Positions 8,552 to 15,951 of a DNA stretch of 64,000 bases are shown here, in pieces (the first letter of the stretch is position 1; the number at the start of each line of letters is the position of its first letter). The stretch is taken from positions 2,573,501-2,637,500 of the forward strand of contig NZ_CP049905.1 in the NCBI RefSeq assembly GCF_011305535.1, written 5' to 3'. The notes under the pieces were generated by a model, which saw nothing but the letters and a program-made list of their open reading frames with translations, was not told the DNA's origin and ran no database searches. The DNA is from Diaphorobacter sp. HDW4B. GTDB lineage: Bacteria; Pseudomonadota; Gammaproteobacteria; Burkholderiales; Burkholderiaceae_C. A program made the position numbers and the translations under genes.

Positions 8552-9331
8552 TCAGCGTTTGCGCGACAGAAACGGAGCCATGTAGCGCTGCGGTTCATCC
8601 GTCTCGAACGCTTCGCCGAACGCCTGTACGCTGCGGTCTATGCCTGCTTCAAGACTCGACTCCTGCCAGTACTGCAGCAAGGCTTTCTGCGAGCGGATCG
8701 CGCGTGGGCCGCTTTCGGCGATGGGGTGAATGGTGCGCTCGACCAGGGTGTCGAGTTCACCTGCGTCACACACGAATTGCAGAAATCCCCAGCGCAGCGC
8801 TTGGTCTGCATCGACGTTCTCTCCGGTCAGCAGCAACCAGTTGGTCGCACCTTGGCCGATCAGTCGCGGCAGCAATGCCGCATGGATGACCGAGGGAATG
8901 CCGACGCGCACTTCGGGCATGCCGAAGAAGGCATCGCGCGAGGCGAGGCGAATGTCGCAGGCAGCGGCCAGTTCCAGTCCCGCGCCGAGGCAGAAGCCGG
9001 GAATGCGCGCCACAGTCGGCACGGGAATGGCGGCCACGGCATCGCACAGGTGACGCAGGTGGGTAATGAATGCGCGTCCACCCGATGGATCCAGCTCAGC
9101 CATCTCGTAGATGTTCGCGCCACCCACAAACGCTTTTTCTCCTGTGCCGCGCAGGATCACGGCGCGTGCATCGCTCTGTTGTGCGATCCAGCGTGCGGCC
9201 TCGGTCAGGCCTTGGGTGACGGGCGTGGCGAGAATGTTCAGGCTTTTGGCGTCACAGATCTGCAGCGAGTACACGCCGCGTTCGTCACGGGTGATCTGGC
9301 TGTGCGCAAATGTGGGGATGGACATTGGCAT
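8552..9331 (-). CDS. Enoyl-CoA hydratase/isomerase family protein
   Basis: A 259-residue crotonase with all fold landmarks: RGTGEKAFVGGANIYEMAEL (first oxyanion segment), PGFCLGAGLELAAACDIRLA (second oxyanion segment) and FGMPEVRVGIPSV, where a glutamate in the family position is retained (PEVRVG). Unlike the crotonase at 3751-4503, it therefore looks catalytically complete. It is convergent with the ThDP enzyme gene, 16 bases apart, and is not in an obvious operon. Two closely spaced ATG codons (9331 and 9325) could serve as start. Confidence 0.88.
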   Translation of the reverse strand: MPMSIPTFAHSQITRDERGVYSLQICDAKSLNILATPVTQGLTEAARWIAQQSDARAVILRGTGEKAFVGGANIYEMAELDPSGGRAFITHLRHLCDAVAAIPVPTVARIPGFCLGAGLELAAACDIRLASRDAFFGMPEVRVGIPSVIHAALLPRLIGQGATNWLLLTGENVDADQALRWGFLQFVCDAGELDTLVERTIHPIAESGPRAIRSQKALLQYWQESSLEAGIDRSVQAFGEAFETDEPQRYMAPFLSRKR

Positions 9332-9466
9332 GGAGAACTCTCGCTGTGATGGGTGTCGTGGAAGAGGCCGAGTGAATACATGCTAACGTCGGCCTGAAAC
9401 GCACACTGCCGCCAGCGTGACAGCATGTTGGCTCGCAGTGGTTGCATTCATCATCACGACAACCGT

Positions 9467-9985
9467 ATGACATCCAAAGACGATTGGCCCCGCGAGAAGC
9501 GCTGGAAGGACATGTACACGCGTGGCGACAAGCTGGCGCGTGCGAAGCAGCTCGGATTCGAATATCCCGTGATCACCGAGCGACAACTGGTGCAGGGGCA
9601 AGAGTCGGAACGCAAGCAGGATATGAACGCCTCGGCATCTCCGCGCACGAAGATCCTGTTTGTCTGCAGTCGCAACCAATGGCGAAGCCCGACGGGCGAG
9701 CAGGTCTGGCGCAGGCATCCTCGGGTGGAGGCGCGCTCCGGCGGCACCAGTTCGAACGCGCGCCATGTGGTGTCGGTCGACGATGTGCGTTGGGCTGATG
9801 TGATCTTCGTGATGGAAGAAAAGCACAAATCGCGCTTGCTGGCGGAGTTCACGCGGCTGCTTGAGAACAAGCGCATTGTCGTGCTCGACATTCCGGACGA
9901 GTACAAGTACATGGATCCGGAACTGGTCGAGATGCTGGAGCAATCCGTCGCGAGCGCGCTCGGATTGGACCAGCAGGACGACTGA
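9467..9985 (+). CDS. Low-molecular-weight protein tyrosine phosphatase-like protein
   Basis: The core from about residue 57 (RTKILFVCSRNQWRSPTGE) has the phosphate-binding loop C-x5-R of the LMW phosphatase fold (C-S-R-N-Q-W-R). It is followed by RSGGTSSNARHVVSVDDVRW and ADVIFVMEEKHKSRLL, which match the short bacterial members of about 108 residues. An N-terminal extension of about 52 residues, rich in Lys/Arg/Glu, precedes the core. Its codons keep the same third-position GC bias, so I start at ATG 9467, but ATG 9623 would give the bare domain. The target is unknown. Confidence 0.7.
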   Translation: MTSKDDWPREKRWKDMYTRGDKLARAKQLGFEYPVITERQLVQGQESERKQDMNASASPRTKILFVCSRNQWRSPTGEQVWRRHPRVEARSGGTSSNARHVVSVDDVRWADVIFVMEEKHKSRLLAEFTRLLENKRIVVLDIPDEYKYMDPELVEMLEQSVASALGLDQQDD

Positions 9986-9999
9986 TTCAGCAGCTTGCT

Positions 10000-11064
10000 T
10001 CAGGCGGCGATTGCTCGCACATTCACCTTGAAGCCACCTTCCACCGGTTCGGTCGAAAACTGGACAGGCAGAAACTTCTCGATCACCTCAAAGTTTGTGC
10101 GCGCGTGCGGCGTGATGCCTGAGCAGGTGTAGCTAGCGGCCTTGCCCGTTTGATCGACCGCGATGGCCAGTGGCAGCGCCCACTGGTCGGCCAGATGTGG
10201 TCCCACTGCGGTCGTGCCGGCTGCCTTGTATTTGCGTACTTCGGAAGCCACGCCATCTGCGACCTGTTCGGAGGTCACGCCCTTGGCGCCGATGCGCGTG
10301 AACACCTCGCAGACATGTTCGTGTCGGAGCACCGCGATCAGCGCGTTGCCGGGGCCTTCGTCCTGGCGTGCGCTGCCGACCAGCAGTTGCTCGTCTTGCC
10401 AACCGAGCCGCTGCTGTAGCGCCTGCAGTTCGCGCCGTGCGATGGAGCGTGGAATGGCCGCTGCCAGGCATTCGGCATATTGCTCGCGCAGCTCACCGCG
10501 TTCCGTCAGGTCGAATGGTGTGAGCGTATCTGCTGCGCCACCGAACTCGGCATGGATCACGCCGCCGCCTTGCGGATAGAAGCCGTGGCGCTTGAGTGTG
10601 AGTTGTGCGGACACGCCCAGTTGGCGCACCAGCGGCGCGTAGCTCAGATCGAGGAAATGAAACGGCGGTGCCATATGGTTGTGCGTGCCGCCGCGCAGTT
10701 CCACGCGCGTGGTGCCCGCCACGGTGAGCAGCGCGGGCCAGATGGTTTGAAGCACCAGCGTGCAGCTTCCTGCCGAGCCGATGTTGAACTCGTAGTCGCC
10801 GGGCTTGATGGCACCGGGGGTGAATTGCAGGTGCTGCGAGTTGAGCGCAGTGCCTTCCACCTGCGCTCCCGAGATCTGCGCGGCCGCGTTCACGCAGGTC
10901 AGATGCTGGCGCATCAGCCCTGGCTTGGCGCGCTTGGCGCGGATGTCCTTGAGGACGAAAGGCGTTCCTGTGTGCATGGACAGCGCGAGCGAGGTGCGCA
11001 GGATCTGGCCGCCACCTTCGCCTTGGGAACCGTCGATTTCCAGAATGGTTGTCATGTTGTTCAT
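10000..11064 (-). CDS. rtcA: RNA 3'-terminal phosphate cyclase RtcA
   Basis: This 354-residue cyclase converts a 3'-phosphate RNA end to a 2',3'-cyclic phosphate using ATP through an RtcA-histidine-AMP intermediate. Family landmarks are LEIDGSQGEGGGQILRTSLA at the N-terminus, RGGTHNHMAPPFHF, FYPQGGGVI and the catalytic-histidine segment VGPHLADQWALPLAIA. It is the last gene of the leftward RNA-repair operon, 36 bases after the RlaP gene. It would act on ends made by tRNA- or rRNA-cleaving ribonucleases, together with RtcB. Confidence 0.97.
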   Translation of the reverse strand: MNNMTTILEIDGSQGEGGGQILRTSLALSMHTGTPFVLKDIRAKRAKPGLMRQHLTCVNAAAQISGAQVEGTALNSQHLQFTPGAIKPGDYEFNIGSAGSCTLVLQTIWPALLTVAGTTRVELRGGTHNHMAPPFHFLDLSYAPLVRQLGVSAQLTLKRHGFYPQGGGVIHAEFGGAADTLTPFDLTERGELREQYAECLAAAIPRSIARRELQALQQRLGWQDEQLLVGSARQDEGPGNALIAVLRHEHVCEVFTRIGAKGVTSEQVADGVASEVRKYKAAGTTAVGPHLADQWALPLAIAVDQTGKAASYTCSGITPHARTNFEVIEKFLPVQFSTEPVEGGFKVNVRAIAA

Positions 11065-11100
11065 CTCGTTTTCATTCTTGTTGTTGTGATGCTGGGTGTG

Positions 11101-11973
11101 TCATGTGACGCCAGCGCATCGTGGCCGTTCGCTGAAATGCAGCACCGCATCCATCAGACAATCGTTCGCCAAGTCTGCCGTCATCCTGTCACCCACATGC
11201 ACCGGAGCGTAGCGCATTGCAGCGTCCAGCTCCTTTTCCAGAAAGGCGTGTATGCCTTTCCAAGGGGCGCTCGTGGCCGATTCGCCTGCGCGCATCTTCT
11301 TGTCGAGCAGTGCATTGAGTTCATCGACCAGAGCCGCATCGGTCAACAGTTGTGTCGCCAGTTCGGCGAAGCGCATAGGTGGAACGGTGCCGCACTCGCG
11401 TATCCAACGTGCTGCCAGCAGCGGTCGCAGTGCATAGAAGTACTTCTTGTACTTCACCACCTCACCATCGCGCAGATGCGTTTTCATGGTCTTGTGGGCC
11501 ATCGAAAGATAGTGGTGGTAAGAGCGCACGGGTGACCAGTAGAGCACGGCCAGTTCGCGCAGTCGTGCAACCCACGTTGCTTCCTCGCGATACACCACGG
11601 GTGAGCGCAGCCATTCGAGCAGCACCGGGTTGGAGGCGCGCATCAATTGCAGCGCCTTGCGCAGTTCCCAGCCGCTCACGTCGAGATCATCGCTGACGGG
11701 CACTTCGATCACGTCGCGCCGCGCATCCACGCGCAGATACCAGTCGAGACGGTGCACGTAGACAAAGCGCACGTCGTAGTCGCTGTCGGGTGATGCGAAG
11801 CCCCAGCCGCGGCTTCCGGATTCGCAGGCGAACAGCACGGTCACGTCGTGTTCGCGCTCCAATGCCGCGAGTTGTGCCTCCACCGCGCTGCGCACTTCGG
11901 TGCTTACGGGGTGGGCACTAAGAACCTTTTCGTTCTTGTCAAAATTGTCGTTTTCAAACTCTATGGAAAGCAT
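11101..11973 (-). CDS. RlaP-type RNA-repair nucleotidyltransferase
   Basis: A 290-residue protein of the polymerase-beta nucleotidyltransferase superfamily. The motif GSRGWGFASPDSDYDVRFVY contains the GS and the paired metal-binding aspartates. The family is repeatedly found next to RNA ligases and is predicted to add nucleotides to damaged RNA ends, so tRNA 3'-end or internal repair is inferred, not shown. It has a strong ribosome-binding site (AAAAGGAG, about 9 bases before ATG 11973) and lies between rtcB and rtcA. Its presence here makes the operon a three-enzyme repair set. Confidence 0.85.
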   Translation of the reverse strand: MLSIEFENDNFDKNEKVLSAHPVSTEVRSAVEAQLAALEREHDVTVLFACESGSRGWGFASPDSDYDVRFVYVHRLDWYLRVDARRDVIEVPVSDDLDVSGWELRKALQLMRASNPVLLEWLRSPVVYREEATWVARLRELAVLYWSPVRSYHHYLSMAHKTMKTHLRDGEVVKYKKYFYALRPLLAARWIRECGTVPPMRFAELATQLLTDAALVDELNALLDKKMRAGESATSAPWKGIHAFLEKELDAAMRYAPVHVGDRMTADLANDCLMDAVLHFSERPRCAGVT

Positions 11974-12030
11974 TTGGCTTTCTCCTTTTCATTTCTGAAG
12001 CGGAGAGAGTCAACCAGGGGCTCTCTCCGA

Positions 12031-13263
12031 TCAACCCTTCACGCAGACAACCTGCTTCAAGGTATGGACCACTTCCACCAGATCCTTCTGTGCTTCCATC
12101 ACCGCGTCGATGTCCTTGTAGGCCATCGGGATCTCATCGATCACATCGGCATCCTTTCTGCATTCCACGCCTTCGGTGGCCTTGATCTGATCCGCGACCG
12201 TGAACATCTTCTTGGCCTTGGTACGGCTCATCACGCGACCTGCACCGTGGCTGCAGCTCTCGAAGCTCTCGGGATTTCCGAGGCCGCGAACGATGTAGCT
12301 TCGTGCGCCCATGCTTCCGGGGATGATCCCCATCTCACCGCGCTTGGCGCTCACGGCACCTTTTCGCGTCACGAACACGTCTTCACCGAAGTGGTGTTCC
12401 TTCTGCACATAGTTGTGGTGGCAGTTCACCGCTTCCACATGCGACTCGAAGGGCTTGGCGATCACCTTTCGCACGGCGGCGATCAGGTTGGCCATCATCA
12501 CTTCGCGGTTCTTCATCGCGAACTTCTGTGCCCAGGACACACCACGCACGTAATCCCCGAAGTACTGCGCGCCTTCTTCGAAATACGCCAGATCCTTATC
12601 GGGCAGATTTCGCATATTGCGTTCAGCGTCCTTCTTCGCCAGTTCTATGAAGTGGTTACCGATGGCGTTACCTACGCCGCGCGAGCCGGAGTGCAGCATG
12701 AACCACACGAAGTCGTTCTGATCGATGCACACTTCCACGAAGTGATTTCCCGAACCCAGCGTTCCCAGGTGCTTTCGGTTGTTGGTGTTCTCAAGACGTG
12801 GGTGCAGCTCGCACAGCGCCTTGAATTCGTCGGCCAGCGTCGCCCATGCCTGATCCACCAGATCGGGCGGGGTATCCCAGGCACCGGGATCGCGTCCACG
12901 GTTCTTGGGTGCGAAACCATGCGGCACGGTCTTTTCGATCGCCGAGCGCAGGGGGCCCAGGTTATCGGGCAGATCGCTCGCACGCAGCGTGGTCTTCGCA
13001 GCCATCATTCCGCAACCGATATCCACACCGACAGCGGCGGGGATGATTGCCTTGATGGTGGGAATCACGGACCCGATGGTCGCGCCGATTCCCAGATGCA
13101 CGTCGGGCATCGCGGCGATGTGTTTGAAAACCACAGGCAGTTGCGCCGTATTGGCGAGCTGCTTGAGCGCTTCGTCTTCCACGGGCACACCCTTGGTCCA
13201 CATCTTCACGGGGACACCGTTGGGTGCTTGGGTCACGTTGTAGTTCAGTTCTTCTTGGGACAT
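12031..13263 (-). CDS. rtcB: RNA-splicing ligase RtcB
   Basis: This 410-residue GTP/Mn-dependent ligase joins 2',3'-cyclic-phosphate or 3'-phosphate ends to 5'-OH ends. Metal and active-site motifs are MPDVHLGIGATIGSVIP, GVDIGCGMMA, HSGSRGVGNAIGNHF and NCHHNYV, and the guanylylated histidine is in ESCSHGAGRVMSR. ATG 13263, preceded by AGAGGA, gives MSQEELNYNVTQAPNGVP and a length close to E. coli RtcB (408). It lies immediately after the Y-RNA-like array and shares the sigma-54 transcript from upstream of rsr. Confidence 0.97.
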   Translation of the reverse strand: MSQEELNYNVTQAPNGVPVKMWTKGVPVEDEALKQLANTAQLPVVFKHIAAMPDVHLGIGATIGSVIPTIKAIIPAAVGVDIGCGMMAAKTTLRASDLPDNLGPLRSAIEKTVPHGFAPKNRGRDPGAWDTPPDLVDQAWATLADEFKALCELHPRLENTNNRKHLGTLGSGNHFVEVCIDQNDFVWFMLHSGSRGVGNAIGNHFIELAKKDAERNMRNLPDKDLAYFEEGAQYFGDYVRGVSWAQKFAMKNREVMMANLIAAVRKVIAKPFESHVEAVNCHHNYVQKEHHFGEDVFVTRKGAVSAKRGEMGIIPGSMGARSYIVRGLGNPESFESCSHGAGRVMSRTKAKKMFTVADQIKATEGVECRKDADVIDEIPMAYKDIDAVMEAQKDLVEVVHTLKQVVCVKG

Positions 13264-13313
13264 TTTGTTTTCCTCTTTTTCTCGACCAGCTTTCAATTCG
13301 GGAAGGATGCCTC

Positions 13314-13436
13314 ACTGGGACAAGGGATGGTGAAATGTTTCGTGCTCTACCAGACTGAGCTACGGTCTTTCGACCGGCGGGATTCGAACCCGCGACCACG
13401 AGCGTAATAGGCTGTAATTCCACCAGCATTCGCAGC
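13314..13436 (-). ncRNA. Y-RNA-like ncRNA, unit 6 (permuted tRNA body, GAAA cap)
   Basis: Outer stem GCTGCGA with TCCCAGT (one mismatch, one wobble); internal-loop motif GAATGC; inner stem GGTGGAA with TTTCACC. Between them lies a tRNA body read in permuted order: anticodon-type stem strand TCGTG, T arm GCGGG-TTCGAAT-CCCGC, acceptor strand CGGTC, GAAA tetraloop, acceptor strand GACCG, D arm GCTC...GAGC, then CACGA, which pairs with TCGTG. So the acceptor end is closed by a GNRA loop and the molecule opens at the anticodon. This is the architecture of YrlA-type bacterial Y RNAs. Confidence 0.85.
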
Positions 13437-13466
13437 AAGGCAACCAAACGGTGGGCTCCGAGACTC

Positions 13467-13573
13467 TGTGCGACCAGACATGTGCAGGAATGGATCGGCC
13501 AAGGTGCCGGAGTGAACCTCCGGGACTGGGAATCGAACCCAGCTATTGATGTATTCCTGCACGCATTCGCGCA
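13467..13573 (-). ncRNA. Y-RNA-like ncRNA, unit 5 (T arm plus capped hairpin)
   Basis: Outer stem TGCGCGA with TCGCACA (one mismatch); GAATGC loop motif; inner stem GTGCAGGAAT with ATTCCTGCAC (10 perfect pairs), which differs in sequence but not in pairing from the GGTGGAA stem of units 2, 4 and 6. Inside are a canonical T arm CTGGG-TTCGATT-CCCAG and a closed acceptor-like hairpin CCGGAG-GTTCA-CTCCGG. A recognisable D arm is missing. Confidence 0.75.
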
Positions 13574-13612
13574 AAGCTCGAAACCTTGCTTCTCTCACTC
13601 ATTGACCGCCTT

Positions 13613-13746
13613 GCATCGACAAGGGTTGGTGAAACGTTTGGGGTTCCGGTGCTCTTCCAGATTGAGCTACGGTGATTCTTGCGAGCCACCGACGGGATTC
13701 GAACCCGCGACCTCCGGATTAATGTAGTTCCACCGGCATTCGATGC
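13613..13746 (-). ncRNA. Y-RNA-like ncRNA, unit 4 (permuted tRNA body)
   Basis: Outer stem GCATCGA/TCGATGC (7 perfect pairs); GAATGC loop; inner stem GGTGGAA/TTTCACC. The permuted tRNA body has TCCGG pairing with CCGGA (anticodon-stem position), T arm GCGGG-TTCGAAT-CCCGT, acceptor CGGTG/CACCG closed by an 11-base loop, and D arm GCTC-AATCTGGAA-GAGC. The segment TTAATCCGGAGGTCG resembles the 3' half of tRNA-Asn. Confidence 0.85.
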
Positions 13747-13793
13747 CAGACCATCAAACCAATCTACTTCACTTTCATTCATCCAATCCAAGG

Positions 13794-13889
13794 AGCGCGA
13801 CAAGGGGGAGCAAGACGTAGCCATGTCCGGTTTCCCGGCTGAGGAATCGAACCTCGGCATCCAGATGTAGTCCTGCAAGCATTCGCGCC
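13794..13889 (-). ncRNA. Y-RNA-like ncRNA, unit 3 (T arm, GAAA-capped acceptor)
   Basis: Outer stem GCGCGA/TCGCGC plus a flanking G-T pair; GAATGC loop; inner stem GCAGGA/TCTTGC, a compensated replacement of the GGTGGAA/TTTCACC stem. It has a T arm with GAGG-TTCGATT-CCTC and an acceptor-like stem CCGG-GAAA-CCGG. The D arm is degenerate. Confidence 0.75.
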
Positions 13890-13919
13890 AAACTTTCAAT
13901 TCATTCCGATGAACGTCCC

Positions 13920-14047
13920 GCTGCGACAAGGGTTTGGTGAAACGAACAGCTTGTGCCCTGCCACTAGGCTACAGCCTCTCTATCAAGGCTGACGGGAATC
14001 GAACCCGCTGCTCCAAGCACCCATGTAGTTCCACCTGCATTCGCAGC
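13920..14047 (-). ncRNA. Y-RNA-like ncRNA, unit 2 (permuted tRNA body)
   Basis: Outer stem GCTGCGA/TCGCAGC (7 perfect pairs); GAATGC loop; inner stem GGTGGAA/TTTCACC. The permuted tRNA body has GCTTG pairing with CAAGC, T arm GCGGG-TTCGATT-CCCGT, acceptor CAGCCT/AGGCTG closed by a loop, and D arm GCC-TAGTGGCAG-GGC. The 3' half of the tRNA precedes its 5' half, so it cannot be a normal tRNA gene. Confidence 0.85.
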
Positions 14048-14083
14048 ACGACATTCAAACTTCAATTCATATGGAGCATCCGC

Positions 14084-14150
14084 CGCTGGCGACCAGGAGT
14101 TGGTGAGACATTACAGTTTGGAGATGTAGTCCCACCAGCATTCGCCAGCG
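14084..14150 (-). ncRNA. Minimal Y-RNA-like stalk, unit 1 (no tRNA module)
   Basis: Outer stem CGCTGGCGA/TCGCCAGCG (9 perfect pairs); GAATGC loop motif; inner stem GGTGGGA/TCTCACC (7 pairs with one wobble). It is closed by a short loop containing a TACA/TGTA pairing instead of the tRNA body. It is the promoter-proximal member, 21 bases after the rsr stop, and has the same stalk as units 2-6 in only 67 nt. Confidence 0.75.
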
Positions 14151-14170
14151 ACAGATGATCACTCTTCACA

Positions 14171-15751
14171 TCACTGGGGTGCGATCACGATCTTCTCGAT
14201 CTCGCCCACCCAGTGCTCGGCACCGAGCTCGCCCTTGGCAAAGCTGGCCACCACATCGAACACCGCGTCGCTGAAACCACCGACATTCAGGATGTCTTGG
14301 CGTTCCATCGCCTGCGTTGTTCCATAGGGCTGGATATCGATGCACACCAGCTTCGCGTTGGGGTTGCGATGCTTGATGCGTTCCCATTCCAGCATGGTCT
14401 GCGTCGCTCCGCGGCGCACACCGTCGACCCAGGACTCGTTGTCCGAGACCATGATCACCAGATCCACATGGGCCTTTTCATCGGCCAGCTGCTTCAAGGG
14501 CGCGCTGCAGTTCGTTCCACCTCCACCGATGCCGGCGAGCTTGGTGGCGTTGGTCATCACCGAATCGCGAGCGTTCAGCTTCAGACCCGTCACCACCTTT
14601 TGCTCGAACGGCAGCACGCGGGCTTCGCGGTTCTTGCGCAGCACGGCGGCGGCCATCAAACCAGCCACGTCGATGCATCGCACCGTAGTGGTGGCACCAG
14701 CGCGGTAACCCGTCACAGGCGAGCTCATCGAACCCGACACGTCGGGGCACACCACCACCGATCCAGCAAAGCTGGGCACGTTGGCCAGCGCCTTTTCCAT
14801 CGCGTCCTGCAAGGCTTCACGCACCTTGTTGGGCACCTTTTCGTCGCTCGCCTTGAAGGCGGACAGCAACTGATAAGGCATCGCACGGGCCTTGGCCACG
14901 GCGCTTGCGTCCTTGAGCTTGGCGGCAATCAGATCCGTCATACCCTTCACTTCAAACACGCCGTGGCGTGCAAAAGTGTTCAGGTTCTGACGCACCATCT
15001 GCCACGAACCGTTCTTCGCGATCGCTGCCCATTGCTTGGTGTTCAGTTCCAGCGCGGTCATCATCTGAAAAGGCACATCAGGCACGTCCATGGAGGTCAC
15101 TCCGTTGGCCTTCTCTCGCTTGAAGCGTTCGAATGCCTGCGTGATGGGTGGCAGGTCGGCCTCGTTGAAAGGCTTTCCGATCAACCATGCAAACCATGTG
15201 GCGCGCCATGCTTCTTGCGGCTTGGGGTGAACCATCTTCACCACGTCGGCCAGCGAAGGCGTGTTGCCCACCGATGCGTTCAGCAACTGCTTTTCAGTGG
15301 CCGTCAGCAACCAGTTCTGCACCAGTTTCTTGGGCGCGGTACCAAGGGACTTTCGACCCATCGCACCGCTGCGCACGATCTGCACAAAGTTGCGCAGCAT
15401 CTTGCCGTTATCCACCACGCGGCTGAACACCTGTGCCAGCAGATCGGTATCCCACACCGCCAGCGCTGCGGCCAGTGTGGCGGGCATGTCCTTCATGTAG
15501 CCGCGTTGGCGGGCATAGATGGCCGTCTTGGCGGTGAAGGCGTTGTCCACCGTCACCACGAGGTTGGCGATCTGATCGAGCTGCTCTTCGGCGCTCGCAT
15601 AGAAGGTCTGACCCAGCGCACCGGTCACTGCCATCTGCGCCAATTGATGACGAGGGCCGAACGCGTAGGCACCAGCATTCTGGTGGTTCAGCGTGTTCAC
15701 TGCAGTCGGTGCTGCGCCCTGGCGGGTCTGGAAAAGTTGCTTGTTGACCAT
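14171..15751 (-). CDS. rsr: Rsr, Ro60-like TROVE-domain RNA-binding protein
   Basis: This 526-residue protein has an N-terminal TROVE HEAT-repeat ring (FGPRHQLAQMAVTGALGQ; AKTAIYARQRGYMKDMPATL) and a C-terminal von Willebrand A domain with a MIDAS site (DVSGSMSS, GGGGTNCSAP, SDNESW). Ro60 orthologues bind Y RNAs and misfolded or fragmented RNAs. In Deinococcus they work with exoribonucleases. ATG 15751 has AAGGA seven bases before it; ATG 15775 in the same frame lies only a few bases from the predicted transcription start. It is first in the operon, and the Y-RNA array directly follows. Confidence 0.95.
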   Translation of the reverse strand: MVNKQLFQTRQGAAPTAVNTLNHQNAGAYAFGPRHQLAQMAVTGALGQTFYASAEEQLDQIANLVVTVDNAFTAKTAIYARQRGYMKDMPATLAAALAVWDTDLLAQVFSRVVDNGKMLRNFVQIVRSGAMGRKSLGTAPKKLVQNWLLTATEKQLLNASVGNTPSLADVVKMVHPKPQEAWRATWFAWLIGKPFNEADLPPITQAFERFKREKANGVTSMDVPDVPFQMMTALELNTKQWAAIAKNGSWQMVRQNLNTFARHGVFEVKGMTDLIAAKLKDASAVAKARAMPYQLLSAFKASDEKVPNKVREALQDAMEKALANVPSFAGSVVVCPDVSGSMSSPVTGYRAGATTTVRCIDVAGLMAAAVLRKNREARVLPFEQKVVTGLKLNARDSVMTNATKLAGIGGGGTNCSAPLKQLADEKAHVDLVIMVSDNESWVDGVRRGATQTMLEWERIKHRNPNAKLVCIDIQPYGTTQAMERQDILNVGGFSDAVFDVVASFAKGELGAEHWVGEIEKIVIAPQ

Positions 15752-15791
15752 GATGATTTCCTTTGCATTCAACATTCGAGTGCTTATCTCA

Positions 15792-15809
15792 TTGCAACGG
15801 GTGTGCCAA
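15792..15809 (-). promoter_or_regulatory. Sigma-54 promoter of the rsr-Y RNA-rtcB-rlaP-rtcA operon
   Basis: The minus strand reads TTGGCACACCCGTTGCAA, a full match to the -24/-12 consensus TGGCAC-N5-TTGCA with GG and GC ten bases apart. Transcription would start near 15783, giving a leader of about 30 nt to the rsr start at 15751. The divergent gene encodes RtcR, a sigma-54 activator, which fits. Confidence 0.92.
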
Positions 15810-15853
15810 CTTTTTCAATGCGCTGGCGAATGGATTGCAAGTTGTTGAATTTA

Positions 15854-15912
15854 ATGGGATTTTTCATTTTTCGCGTGGAAGTGATTAAAATTTGTGCACA
15901 AGATAATCCCAT
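15854..15912. promoter_or_regulatory. Inverted repeat, candidate RtcR upstream activating site
   Basis: ATGGGATT (15854-15861) and AATCCCAT (15905-15912) form an 8+8 inverted repeat with a 43-base AT-rich spacer. It lies 45-105 bases upstream of the sigma-54 promoter, the usual distance range for a bacterial enhancer-binding protein. It is also just before rtcR, so it could serve autoregulation. Confidence 0.45.
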
Positions 15913-15951
15913 CAGAACTAGAATTGAAAATAGTTATTTAGAAAATTGGAT

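Noticed and set aside
13314-14150. Cluster of ordinary tRNA genes suggested by several TTCGAAT T-arm sequences
   Set aside because: In each case the T arm and acceptor strand come before the D arm, there is no CCA-ready 3' end, and the flanking strands form a stalk. These are Y-RNA-like, not functional tRNAs.
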